Source: Sphingobacteriales bacterium
Lineage (GTDB): Bacteria; Bacteroidota; Bacteroidia; Chitinophagales; Chitinophagaceae
Assembly (NCBI GenBank): GCA_027484425.1
Contig: JAIXSZ010000066.1
Location: 1 to 36,304 of the forward strand
DNA length: 36,304 bases
Direction: 5' to 3'
The notes below the pieces were generated by a model, which saw nothing but the letters and a program-made list of their open reading frames with translations, searched no databases and had not been told where the DNA came from. Below, piece by piece: positions 26,909 through 35,290 of this stretch (position 1 is the stretch's first letter; each line of letters opens with the position of its first letter). The position numbers and the translations under genes were made by a program.

Positions 26909-27466
26909 TTAACTTTTAATAGTGTATCCTAATATTGCTACCTCTGCTTTGGTTATTTTCCAAAGGTTCACCTCCTGTTCAAAATTCAGAATTCCCGGTG
27001 TTGTCACTTCTTGCCTCACCAACTTAAACCCAACTTTGGCCAAAGTACGGTTAGGAGCAGGATTGAGTGCATATGGTTCGCAGTACAACTCTTGCAAATT
27101 AAAATTCTCAAAAAAGTACGGTAAAGTCATAGCCACTAGTTTGGCTCCCATACCCTTCTGCCTACCATAGCTCTGCCACAAGTGCAAATGCATATATGCT
27201 TCCCTACCGGGTACTATCTTATTAATGTTACAATGGCCAGCAGGCACATCATTCACCAACCATATCATACACCACGATTTCTTCTCCAGCATTGGGGTTT
27301 CCAGTTGTGTATGCAGCATTTGATGCCAGTTATCTCTAGTCGGCATTTTTGCAGGGTCAGCCCCCATTCCTCTCAAAAAATCATCACTTGCAGTGCACCA
27401 GTAGTTACTTATCAGTGCCACATCAGGTGCGGTCATAGGTCTTACAGATAATGTTGTTGTTTCCAT
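26909..27466 (-). CDS. GNAT-family N-acetyltransferase
   Basis: The 185-residue cytosolic protein has the GNAT outline. It has an N-terminal LSVRPMTAPDVALISNYW strand-helix and a central beta strand AYMHLHLW. The acetyl-CoA loop SYGRQKGMGAKLV (R/Q-x-x-G-x-G/A) follows, and the C-terminal NRTLAKVGFKLV is also typical. It resembles acetyltransferases that modify small molecules or ribosomal proteins, but the acceptor is unknown. The stop is adjacent to that of the convergent transglutaminase-like gene. Confidence 0.88.
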   Translation of the reverse strand: METTTLSVRPMTAPDVALISNYWCTASDDFLRGMGADPAKMPTRDNWHQMLHTQLETPMLEKKSWCMIWLVNDVPAGHCNINKIVPGREAYMHLHLWQSYGRQKGMGAKLVAMTLPYFFENFNLQELYCEPYALNPAPNRTLAKVGFKLVRQEVTTPGILNFEQEVNLWKITKAEVAILGYTIKS

Positions 27467-27496
27467 GTTTGAGAGTTACATTACAACAAAAGTGGC

Positions 27497-27527
27497 AAAA
27501 AAAAACCGGGAAGTATTCACTTCCCGG
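27497..27527 (-). terminator. Rho-independent terminator after the T9SS hydrolase gene
   Basis: A strong 9-bp stem CCGGGAAGT/ACTTCCCGG (27506-27514 and 27519-27527) with a 4-nt loop ATTC. On the minus strand it is followed by a run of nine T. It lies between the hydrolase stop and the GNAT start. Confidence 0.92.
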
Positions 27528-27553
27528 CATAAAAATTATCTCTACTCAACCTT

Positions 27554-29830
27554 TTATCTGTTTATCACCAACTTAGTAGTTACCTGCCCCTTGGGCGAAG
27601 AAATAACTACATAATACATACCATTCGCAAGATATGACGGCAATGTTATTATCGGTTCATTGACGGTTGTTGTCACCACTACCTGTCCCATTGAGTTCAG
27701 TATACGCAGTACATCAGTTTTTTCAGCACCTATCACTTGTATATAATCCCTTGCAGGGTTTGGAATCACCTGTACGTTGTAATCATTCACATTAACAACA
27801 TCCAATGACGGCCTAATGACAATGGTGGTACATACTGTATCAGTGCACACCCACTCGTTTCTACGTTTAGCCATAGTATACAGGCAGGCTACATAGGTCC
27901 CAGTAGATGTATATAAGTGAGTCGGATTATGCAGTGATGATGTATCATTCACACCAGAGGCAGGATTGCCAAAATTCCACAACTTAGTTACAGTGTCTCC
28001 AGCGTTGGTTGTTATAGTATCAAAAAAAGCAACATCATAACCTACAGTGTCATAGCTATACCCAAATGTGCTTCCGAACTTACCACACTTCTTATTCACA
28101 AATGCTAAATCGCTAATAAGAATTGATCCGGCAGCTGACCTATTGAACAAAAATTTGACTTTAGTTACTTTCGTTAAGTTAATACCAGTAAAACTATCAA
28201 TAGGTATTCTTACTGCATTAAACATCACCTTGGGCAATAGTGTAGTACTTGTACCCGGCTGATAAAACAATGCCAGGCTATGTTCACGTACTGTTTGACT
28301 GGCTATGTTACCTGCAGAATCTATCATTTGTACAGTAAAGTCAAGATCTACACCCGGTGTACATTGATTAAAACGAAGTGCTGCTCTAAACTGTACAGCA
28401 TCTATCAGAGATAGGTTGCGCTGCGCAGGTGGCAACTCATTCTGGTAGTAGGCTGTAGTATCATTCCACCGTAGTCCCATTTGTGCCAAACCCTTCAATG
28501 TGGTAGTACCCCTGTGTGGCTCTTTAGCTTGCTGTGTAGCTACTGCACACAATGGTATAGCCAACCCACCACCACATATACCCGACGATAGCATACCCAC
28601 TGTAGTTACGGTATCTGCCATAGTATTAAGGGTAGTATTCATCAATGTATCTACCCTATTTATATCTAATCTTTCAGTACGCCCCGGATGATAGGATACA
28701 AACACATTTGTAGTATCAAGCAACGAAGACGCTGGTGGTATTATGTCTTTTGTCTCTAATATAGGTGCAAACTGCTGCTCACCACCTACATGTTGCCTGA
28801 AAAACGCACTAGCATAGGTATTATAAGCCATCTTTTGGGTGGTAGTATCATACCTACCATTACCCGGCACACTTGCACCACAATGAGGATCTGTGCTAGA
28901 TGCACCCCAATCATCTGCGGTACCAGCTATATATGATCCCGGAGTCCATACCGTATTATAAAAATTATGATTACCACCCAGCATCAACACATTATACTTG
29001 GGTGTTTCGTCAGTAGTATCTGTATAACGTACATCATCATAAAAATATACTCCTTGCAAGTTAGAAACATCACCATCGCAGTAGGGCGCAATATTCATCA
29101 GAGCTATACCATTTAATTTCCTTCTGAAAAAATCTACCGGAGCCAAAGTAAGCACTGCTTTCACGCCATAAGGGCTTCCTAACGCACGATTGTGAAGTGC
29201 ATGATAAACAACACCCTCTCCGCCTCTGGAATGCCCCATAGTACCGATGTGCTGCATATCTAGCTTACCTACAAATTTTGTCGGTATCCCAAGTGATGCA
29301 GGTGCACCTCCAGTAGTGTTCCATGTATTCCACAGGTCCAAATGATACTGCACCAGCTGCCCTCTTGCTGGCATACCTCTGTCTGTCATGGAGTTATCAA
29401 CCGCATTAATAGCATTACATGAAATAGATATAACTATATATCCATGGCTGGCCATAAATCTTGCATGATAATCGTAGCCCTGAAAACTCTCTATTGATGC
29501 ATATCCTGTAGGACAAGGCCAAGATAATGATGAGATGTTAGGTGGAGTAATGCGATAACAAGTAGAGTGCCTGCCATGCAGTAACACAATAACAGGAAAC
29601 GGACCACCCACCAGTGTGGTAGGATAATGAACCGATGCCCTCACTTCTGCATTCGGTGTCAAGCTATCTAGGTCAGCCACCGCATCTCCTAGGTTATATT
29701 CTCCCTTAGTTACAGCATAGGGTCCCGGCACACCAGGATCTGGTGTGGTTTGTGCTGTTGAAGTAATTCCTGCAATTAGCAATAGAATCGCACTTAAAAT
29801 ACCTGTAATAGAATATCGTATCAATGTCAT
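27554..29830 (-). CDS. T9SS-secreted alpha/beta hydrolase with PKD-like domain
   Basis: With the ATG at 29830 (a TTG at 29851 is less likely) the product is 758 residues. A signal peptide ends near residue 27 (GITSTAQ). Residues about 35-360 form an alpha/beta hydrolase: oxyanion region LLHGRHS (83-89), nucleophile elbow GHSRGGEG with Ser201, an acidic candidate at 252/254 (YCDGDV), and His288 in GGNHNF. The fold recalls secreted esterase/lipase or PET-hydrolase-like enzymes, but the substrate is unknown. A beta-rich stretch follows, then a PKD-like segment (about 600-680, KLWNFGNPASG...HLYTSTGTYVACL). The C-terminal T9SS sorting domain has VIPNPARDYIQVIG and ends GMYYVVISSPKGQVTTKLVINR, so it is exported to the surface or medium. 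Confidence 0.9.
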   Translation of the reverse strand: MTLIRYSITGILSAILLLIAGITSTAQTTPDPGVPGPYAVTKGEYNLGDAVADLDSLTPNAEVRASVHYPTTLVGGPFPVIVLLHGRHSTCYRITPPNISSLSWPCPTGYASIESFQGYDYHARFMASHGYIVISISCNAINAVDNSMTDRGMPARGQLVQYHLDLWNTWNTTGGAPASLGIPTKFVGKLDMQHIGTMGHSRGGEGVVYHALHNRALGSPYGVKAVLTLAPVDFFRRKLNGIALMNIAPYCDGDVSNLQGVYFYDDVRYTDTTDETPKYNVLMLGGNHNFYNTVWTPGSYIAGTADDWGASSTDPHCGASVPGNGRYDTTTQKMAYNTYASAFFRQHVGGEQQFAPILETKDIIPPASSLLDTTNVFVSYHPGRTERLDINRVDTLMNTTLNTMADTVTTVGMLSSGICGGGLAIPLCAVATQQAKEPHRGTTTLKGLAQMGLRWNDTTAYYQNELPPAQRNLSLIDAVQFRAALRFNQCTPGVDLDFTVQMIDSAGNIASQTVREHSLALFYQPGTSTTLLPKVMFNAVRIPIDSFTGINLTKVTKVKFLFNRSAAGSILISDLAFVNKKCGKFGSTFGYSYDTVGYDVAFFDTITTNAGDTVTKLWNFGNPASGVNDTSSLHNPTHLYTSTGTYVACLYTMAKRRNEWVCTDTVCTTIVIRPSLDVVNVNDYNVQVIPNPARDYIQVIGAEKTDVLRILNSMGQVVVTTTVNEPIITLPSYLANGMYYVVISSPKGQVTTKLVINR

Positions 29831-29856
29831 CTTTAAAATTTGATAGCGCAAGCCAA

Positions 29857-30273
29857 TTATTTTTTAAGTTGTTTTTTATTCAGTTTACCTAATGACCAAC
29901 ATGGGCAAAAATTCTCTTTACATACATCTTCTACTTTTTCACCTTCCTCTAGCACCAGTTCGCCATAAGACATATAAACCCTTGCTCCATCTTTTATTGC
30001 TTTAAACTCTTCCGATGGCACATAAAATTTCAAAATACCCTTACCGTCTTCATTTTGTTGGTCATAAAGGCTATAAGATTTATCGCCCATGTAAAGAACA
30101 TGCACATTGCCACCCACATAAAACTCTTTAGATGAGGTAACTGTCACTGTTACCTTGTCATTTTCCTGTTTTATCTGGGCTATTTTGGCTTTCTGTTTTT
30201 CTTGTGCCAAAGCATCTGGCACAGTCACTCCCATCACTACAGATAGCATCAGCAATTGCAATATTCTTTTCAT
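29857..30273 (-). CDS. Small exported protein with C-terminal Cys cluster
   Basis: The 138-residue product has a signal peptide (MKRILQLLMLSVVMGVTVPDALAQ). The mature part begins with a Lys/Gln-rich segment, then a beta-rich domain (KVTVTVTSSKEFYVGGNVHVLYMG). It ends in a Cys-containing tail, VCKENFCPCWSLGKLNKK, with three Cys. It lies 26 nt upstream of the T9SS hydrolase gene on the same strand, so the two form a probable operon. I do not recognise the family; the Cys tail could bind metal or form disulfides. Confidence 0.75.
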   Translation of the reverse strand: MKRILQLLMLSVVMGVTVPDALAQEKQKAKIAQIKQENDKVTVTVTSSKEFYVGGNVHVLYMGDKSYSLYDQQNEDGKGILKFYVPSEEFKAIKDGARVYMSYGELVLEEGEKVEDVCKENFCPCWSLGKLNKKQLKK

Positions 30274-30390
30274 TTTAGTAGTATCTTAAATTAATATGGT
30301 TCTAAAGTTAGAATTTTATTCACAACAACCTAACGCTTATCGCAATTTTCTTTTCTACCTAGACTATTGTAGCACTTCACTATATACATC

Positions 30391-30431
30391 AAAACAAAAC
30401 AAGCTATACATCTGGTTGCATAGCTTGTTTT
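30391..30431 (-). terminator. Rho-independent terminator after the Tyr/Pro-rich gene
   Basis: A perfect 12-bp stem AAAACAAGCTAT/ATAGCTTGTTTT (30396-30407 and 30420-30431) with a 12-nt loop. On the minus strand it runs into TTTTGTTTTG. Confidence 0.85.
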
Positions 30432-30453
30432 AATTATTGGTTTTTAATACTAC

Positions 30454-30747
30454 CTACCAGTTACGATAATATCCGTTGTGATGGTACTGTACCCTTGGGG
30501 CACAATTATTATAATAAACAGGTTGAACTCTTCTGTAGGGTCTGTGATATACGACCGGCGCTGGCGCATAATAGTATGGAGGCGGGGGTGGGCAATAACG
30601 CACTACAGGTGGTGGTGCACAGTATCTCACTACCCTGCCTCTTCCATATCCTCTTCCGTGAGCCAGCACATCACTGGTGCTCATAACACTTAGGGCTACT
30701 ACAATTACCGAGCCTAAAAAGATTTTGATGTTCATAGTTGTTTGCAT
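30454..30747 (-). CDS. Small exported Tyr/Pro/Arg-rich protein
   Basis: The 97-residue product has a signal peptide (FLGSVIVVALSVMSTSDVLA) followed by a low-complexity mature part with repeated VVRYC(A/P)PPP units, runs of Tyr and Pro, and three Cys. It begins at the ATG at 30747 (another in-frame ATG is at 30735). Comparable short Tyr/Gly/Pro-rich proteins are seen in Bacteroidota envelopes, without a known role. Its own terminator supports it as a real gene. Confidence 0.7.
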   Translation of the reverse strand: MQTTMNIKIFLGSVIVVALSVMSTSDVLAHGRGYGRGRVVRYCAPPPVVRYCPPPPPYYYAPAPVVYHRPYRRVQPVYYNNCAPRVQYHHNGYYRNW

Positions 30748-30894
30748 TTAGTTACAGTTATAGATTCAAAATCCTTGCCAAAGTTTAATCGGTTTAACAA
30801 AGTATTTCTAGCTTTAACATTACTGAAACGTCTCCTTCATGTTTCTAAAAAATGTACTTATTTTGAGCTTTAGTAAAATGAAACTATACACACT

Positions 30895-32844
30895 ATGAAA
30901 TTGTCATTACCTGCTCAAAAAATACTCATTATATTACTTATAAGTATTGTTACTTTCTTTTGTTTCCGTGAGTCGTTAAACAACCAATTCACCAACTGGG
31001 ACGACGATTACTACGTCACCAACAATCAGTACATCCGTGCCTTTACCCCGCACAACCTCAAAGTCATTTTCACCCAAGACATCACCAAGAACAACTACCA
31101 TCCACTCTGCATACTCTCTCTAGCCATCAACTATCATTTTGCTGATCTCACACCATGGTCTTATTACCTCACCAATATCCTCATCCACATCGCCAATGCT
31201 ATTCTGGTGTTTTTCTTGTTCATTCAGCTGTGCAGATTACTGAAACTTACCGAAGGTGCAGGTCTGTTTGTAGCTGGTTTTGGTGCTTTGTGGTTTGGCA
31301 TACACCCCATGCACGTAGAGTCCGTATCATGGATAGCCGAGCGCAAGGACGTACTATACGCCTTCTTTTACATCTCTGGCATGCTCACCTACCTCCGCTA
31401 TCACACACAGCACCACTATAAGTGGCTCATCCTCACCTTACTACTATTCATAGCCTCGTGCTTTTCCAAACCTATGGCAGTCGTCTTCCCGCTATCGCTT
31501 TTGTGCCTCGATCTGTTACTGCAACGCCCCATCGGGTTTAAACTAGTCTTCGAGAAGTGGCATTTCTTTTTGTTGTCACTCTTAGTAGGTGGCGCAGCGG
31601 TCTACACCCAGAGCCGCACTGGCGCCGTCGCCGACTTTGGTGTCCTCACTCTCGCCGAGCGTATCATGTATGCCAGTTACGGCTTTGTCATGTATGTTAC
31701 CAAGGTGTTCAATCCCACACATCTATCCACCTTCTATCCTTATCCCTATCGTTTCATCACTGGCGAGTTACCTAGCATTTACTACGCAGCACCTTTCCTA
31801 GCACTAGGCATTATAGCCATTCCCGGTTATGTAGTCTACAAATGGAAACGACAGTTTTTTCACATCTACACGTTTGGCATGGGCTTTTTTATTGCCAATG
31901 TCATCTTTGTCCTACAGTTCATATCAGTAGGTGCCGCTATCATGGCCGATCGTTACTCTTATGTTGCCTACATAGGTTTGTTTTTTTTGTTGGCAGTATT
32001 GGCTCAGGGCATTGCTCACAAACTCGCTAGCATGAAGGCAGCACTCATCACCGCTCTGCTCCTTTTATCTGCTGGTCTCGCTGGCATCTGTCACGAGCGC
32101 ACCAAGGTTTGGTACACATCCGAGACACTACTCTCCGATGCCATCGAAAAATACCCCTATCGTGCCCTACTCTCTTACAAGTGGCGTGGTCACTACTACC
32201 TAGCCAATGGCGAGCTCGACAAAGCGCTCGAAGATTACAATCTGCTGGCTACCATACGCGCGGCCGACAAAGTAGTTCTTGCAAATATCGAACGTATAAA
32301 AATAATGAAAGCTATGAATGGCAGCATACCTATCACCAACATGCCTACCCAAGCTACAAATGTCGACCCCACCCCCTACCAAACCTACCTCGATAGTGCC
32401 ATCACACTCCTCAAAACCAACGACACTGGCGCTGCCTTCATCCGTTACATCAAAGCCTTACGTGCCAATCCTACTCTTGCAGAAAAATCCTTGGCAGAAA
32501 ACAGCAACAATCTCGTACAGTCACAGCAATACCCTCTGGCTATCCTCCAGTACAATATGCTCCTCAAGCTCAATGCTTCCAATCCTTTTTATTACTTCCT
32601 CAGGGGTTGTGCCTACTTTGGTACCAACAATATGAAGGCTGCTATCACCGACTGGGAAATAGCGAGCAATATGAACAACCACGACGTGCAACAATCTGCC
32701 GCTTACAACCTTAGCGTGGCTTATGATTCTGTCGGCAAGCCCAAACAAGCTTACCAATACGTACTCAAAGCCCAAAAATTAGGTTACAAAACCGCTCCCG
32801 ATTTTGTAGAAAAACTAAAATCAAAAGCCGCTACTGCCAGATAA
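30895..32844 (+). CDS. TMTC-like multi-pass membrane protein with C-terminal TPR repeats
   Basis: The 649-residue protein has an N-terminal membrane domain (about residues 1-400, around ten hydrophobic segments) and a C-terminal region of TPR-like helices (about 420-640; e.g. LANGELDKALEDYNLLA, SAAYNLSVAYDSVGKPKQAYQYVLKA). The N-terminus has the family block TNWDDDYYVTNN and GIHPMHVESVSWIAERKDVLY. This is like the bacterial relatives of TMTC proteins, which are GT-C-fold glycosyltransferases using lipid-linked sugars. The Asp-Asp pair near residue 38 is the candidate catalytic site. GC content and C use are well above those of the upstream genes. It is followed 35 nt later by an AlkC-type gene. 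Confidence 0.85.
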   Translation: MKLSLPAQKILIILLISIVTFFCFRESLNNQFTNWDDDYYVTNNQYIRAFTPHNLKVIFTQDITKNNYHPLCILSLAINYHFADLTPWSYYLTNILIHIANAILVFFLFIQLCRLLKLTEGAGLFVAGFGALWFGIHPMHVESVSWIAERKDVLYAFFYISGMLTYLRYHTQHHYKWLILTLLLFIASCFSKPMAVVFPLSLLCLDLLLQRPIGFKLVFEKWHFFLLSLLVGGAAVYTQSRTGAVADFGVLTLAERIMYASYGFVMYVTKVFNPTHLSTFYPYPYRFITGELPSIYYAAPFLALGIIAIPGYVVYKWKRQFFHIYTFGMGFFIANVIFVLQFISVGAAIMADRYSYVAYIGLFFLLAVLAQGIAHKLASMKAALITALLLLSAGLAGICHERTKVWYTSETLLSDAIEKYPYRALLSYKWRGHYYLANGELDKALEDYNLLATIRAADKVVLANIERIKIMKAMNGSIPITNMPTQATNVDPTPYQTYLDSAITLLKTNDTGAAFIRYIKALRANPTLAEKSLAENSNNLVQSQQYPLAILQYNMLLKLNASNPFYYFLRGCAYFGTNNMKAAITDWEIASNMNNHDVQQSAAYNLSVAYDSVGKPKQAYQYVLKAQKLGYKTAPDFVEKLKSKAATAR

Positions 32845-32879
32845 TTGCTCACAACACCTTACTCTCTATTCATAATTAT

Positions 32880-33980
32880 ATGGAACCACTCAAATACATG
32901 TTCTCTCCTGCCCTTATAGCGCAGATAGGTACACAAGCAGCCCATTCTATACCTGGGTTCAGCCAAGATCGCTTCGTTACTGATGTCCTCAATCACCAGT
33001 GGGACGCTCTAGAGCTAAAGCAGCGCGTGCGCCACATTAGCACTGCACTACATGCACAATTGAGTGGCTCCTACCCTACCGATATTCAGCACATCCTCCA
33101 CCTCACCCACGCCATCCTTCAGTCATCTTCCTCCCAGTCTTTTGTCTACATGTTCCTGCCCGACTATATTGAGCAGTACGGCACCCAGCATCTATCCCTC
33201 TCGCTACAGGCTATGGAGGCTGTTACTTGCCTTTGCAGTTGCGAGTTTGCTATCCGTCCTTTTTTATTGGCGCACCAGCAGCAGGTATTGGCACAAATGC
33301 TCCTTTGGAGCACCCACCCCAATGCCCATGTGCGCCGGCTATCCAGCGAGGGTTGCCGCCCTCGCCTACCCTGGGGCATGGCTATGCCCGCCCTCAAAAA
33401 AGACCCCTCACCCATACTTCCCATACTCGAAAACCTAAAAAATGACCCGTCCGAATACGTGCGCAAAAGCGTAGCCAACAACCTCAACGATATCACCAAA
33501 GACAATCCCGACGTGGTGTTGGCATTAGGCGCACGCTGGCTGGGCACTAGCCCACACACCAACTGGATCGTAAAACACGCCTGCCGCACCCTACTCAAAA
33601 AAGGAAACATCGCTGCGCTGCAGCTATTCGGGCTATCGCATCAGCCACTATGCACCGTTGCCGGTCTCAGTATTGTCAATGATACCATCAGCATCGGCCA
33701 GCACCTGCACTTCTCATTCTCACTTACCAGCCATCACCCCGCACCCACCACTATGCGGGTCGAATACATCATTACCTACACCAAGGCAAACGACAAACAA
33801 AGCAATAAAGTTTTCAAAATCACCGAGAACACCTATCACCCCCAGCAACCCACCACCTTCACCCGCCGCCAGTCATTTGCCGATATGACCACCCGCAAAC
33901 ACTACCCCGGCACCCACCACCTCACCATAGCCATCAATGGCTGCCACATGGCTAGCCTACCATTTCAGGTGGTGAGCTAA
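32880..33980 (+). CDS. alkC: AlkC-type DNA alkylation repair glycosylase with C-terminal Ig-like domain
   Basis: The 366-residue cytosolic protein belongs to the HEAT-like-repeat DNA glycosylases (AlkC/AlkD group), which excise alkylated bases without flipping them. The family block HVRRLSSEGCRPRLPWG is at residues 150-166. HEAT-like helices run from about 30 to 250, including PSEYVRKSVANNLNDI. Glu122, Glu157, Trp165 and Asp204 are candidate active-site residues by analogy with published AlkC structures (recollection, not aligned here). Residues about 260-366 (ISIGQHLHFSFSLTSHH... HLTIAINGC) form an Ig-like beta domain, as in a subset of AlkC proteins. It follows the TMTC-like gene by 35 nt and is probably cotranscribed. 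Composition is GC-rich for the window. Confidence 0.9.
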   Translation: MEPLKYMFSPALIAQIGTQAAHSIPGFSQDRFVTDVLNHQWDALELKQRVRHISTALHAQLSGSYPTDIQHILHLTHAILQSSSSQSFVYMFLPDYIEQYGTQHLSLSLQAMEAVTCLCSCEFAIRPFLLAHQQQVLAQMLLWSTHPNAHVRRLSSEGCRPRLPWGMAMPALKKDPSPILPILENLKNDPSEYVRKSVANNLNDITKDNPDVVLALGARWLGTSPHTNWIVKHACRTLLKKGNIAALQLFGLSHQPLCTVAGLSIVNDTISIGQHLHFSFSLTSHHPAPTTMRVEYIITYTKANDKQSNKVFKITENTYHPQQPTTFTRRQSFADMTTRKHYPGTHHLTIAINGCHMASLPFQVVS

Positions 33981-33988
33981 TGCTTCTA

Positions 33989-34615
33989 CTAATTATTTAC
34001 TACACTAACTTTACCCTTCCTAATTGCAAACTTCACCTTACCCTCACCTGTACCCATCATGTAATAAACTGGTTTACCGTCCACCTTACCTACCATTTTG
34101 GGCGCATCCACCAGCGCCCCCTCTAGCCCCCGTACGTTTATCAATCTCACCATACCATCATTTTCTTCTAGTTTCAGCCCCTCTATAGTGCAATAGATTA
34201 TTTTCCCCTCTTTATCCAGCACTATATTGTGCAGATACAGCCACCCGTTTCCATCCTGCAGTCTAGCCTCCTGTAGTTTCAGTTCTATTTGGTCTATCAG
34301 GTAGTTCCACACTTCACTAATAGGTTTGTATGTTTTCACTTCTTTTATGGTGTATATTTTTTCACCATCCACAGTCACTGGCATCTTCTCCAGTTCTTCT
34401 GTTTTCATGACCTCATCCCCTGTCAGAGGGTCCCTTACATAAAATTGCACAGTGGGTGCAGAAGCAGCCAACCCGAAACGTTTACCATTCCTCAGCACCA
34501 CATCCTTCCATTCCGGCTGCGCCACAGCCACTACCGGCACCAGCCCTGCCAGCACACACACCGCTACCGCCTCCCTAGCCCAGTTACTTACTACATTGGC
34601 AATGCTCATAGTCAT
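33989..34615 (-). CDS. Exported protein of unknown function, weak TonB-C-terminus-like segment
   Basis: The 208-residue product has a long signal peptide (EAVAVCVLAGLVPVVAVAQ, cut near residue 33). Further along, VWNYLIDQIELKLQEARLQ followed by WLYLHNIVLDKEGKIIYC recalls the C-terminal domain of energy-transducer TonB proteins, where a helix precedes two strands. The resemblance is weak. The gene is convergent with alkC (8 nt apart). A second exported-protein gene lies upstream. The function is uncertain. Confidence 0.7.
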   Translation of the reverse strand: MTMSIANVVSNWAREAVAVCVLAGLVPVVAVAQPEWKDVVLRNGKRFGLAASAPTVQFYVRDPLTGDEVMKTEELEKMPVTVDGEKIYTIKEVKTYKPISEVWNYLIDQIELKLQEARLQDGNGWLYLHNIVLDKEGKIIYCTIEGLKLEENDGMVRLINVRGLEGALVDAPKMVGKVDGKPVYYMMGTGEGKVKFAIRKGKVSVVNN

Positions 34616-34655
34616 TTATTTAGTCCATATAAATATACACTGTGCGCTCAAGTTA

Positions 34656-35069
34656 TCAATCTATAATATCCTCTATACTTTCCATCACAAACCTCACCTC
34701 ATTACCCCCACTATCTATTTTATATTTCAGCCCCCTTATTCCTGCACTTCTGTACCCCATACCTTTTTTTTCCTTCACATCATACATCTCTGCACAGTCT
34801 GTTATATCCATCTTCACCACAGCACACACACTATCGCTATGCAATGCTACCTGCAGGTATTCCCTACCATTCTCAGCGCTATAGTCACCCATATACACAT
34901 CCATTTTTTCAGGCGCCACCCTACTCAGCCTCCCCGCCACTTCCATAGCATATTCTTTATTAGCCACAGTGTCATACAAGTCATACATAGCCCCAGTAGC
35001 ACATCTATGATTATTACACCCCACCGCACCAACACCTATCAATATCAGCAACTTTTTTATATGGTTCAT
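34656..35069 (-). CDS. Predicted small lipoprotein
   Basis: The 137-residue product has a lipoprotein signal (KKLLILIGVGAVGC, lipid-modified Cys at residue 18) and a mature domain rich in Asp/Glu/Lys with several Cys (NHRCATG, SVCAVV, DCAEMY). The family is not recognised. It is on the same strand as the gene at 33989-34615, 40 nt upstream of it, so they may be cotranscribed. Confidence 0.7.
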   Translation of the reverse strand: MNHIKKLLILIGVGAVGCNNHRCATGAMYDLYDTVANKEYAMEVAGRLSRVAPEKMDVYMGDYSAENGREYLQVALHSDSVCAVVKMDITDCAEMYDVKEKKGMGYRSAGIRGLKYKIDSGGNEVRFVMESIEDIID

Positions 35070-35146
35070 ACCCTACAAACGCATTATCACATCATTTATT
35101 ACATCTCATTATCCCTATTACGCTCCATATCAGTCATCACCGCCAT

Positions 35147-35290
35147 TTAATTACTTTTTTTCGAGGCGAGGTTACCAGCTTTAGCACCACTAGCATCGGG
35201 CTTTGTGTCACTCTCTTCTACTGGCGGGGCAGTGATCATCTTTGCGCACAAATCACAAGCAAAAATTGAGGGAACAGATATTGCCAGAAC
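35147..35290 (-). pseudogene. Possible gene remnant or short ORF bordering the repeat array
   Basis: A minus-strand frame is open from just inside the first repeat copy to a TAA at 35147-35149. It includes SIFACDLCAKM, with a CxxC pair, and then a hydrophilic Pro/Asp/Lys-rich tail ending LASKKSN. The only ATG (35239) would give just 30 residues and lose the CxxC pair. The frame closes with a stop inside the repeat, so it may be the C-terminus of a gene whose 5' part was displaced by the repeats. This is a weak call. Confidence 0.2.

Noticed and set aside
34452..35150. Long plus-strand open frame (232 codons) opposite two small minus-strand genes
   Set aside because: It runs antisense to two minus-strand genes that have clear signal peptides. 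Its translation is His/Pro/Ile-rich low complexity explained by the C-rich plus strand.
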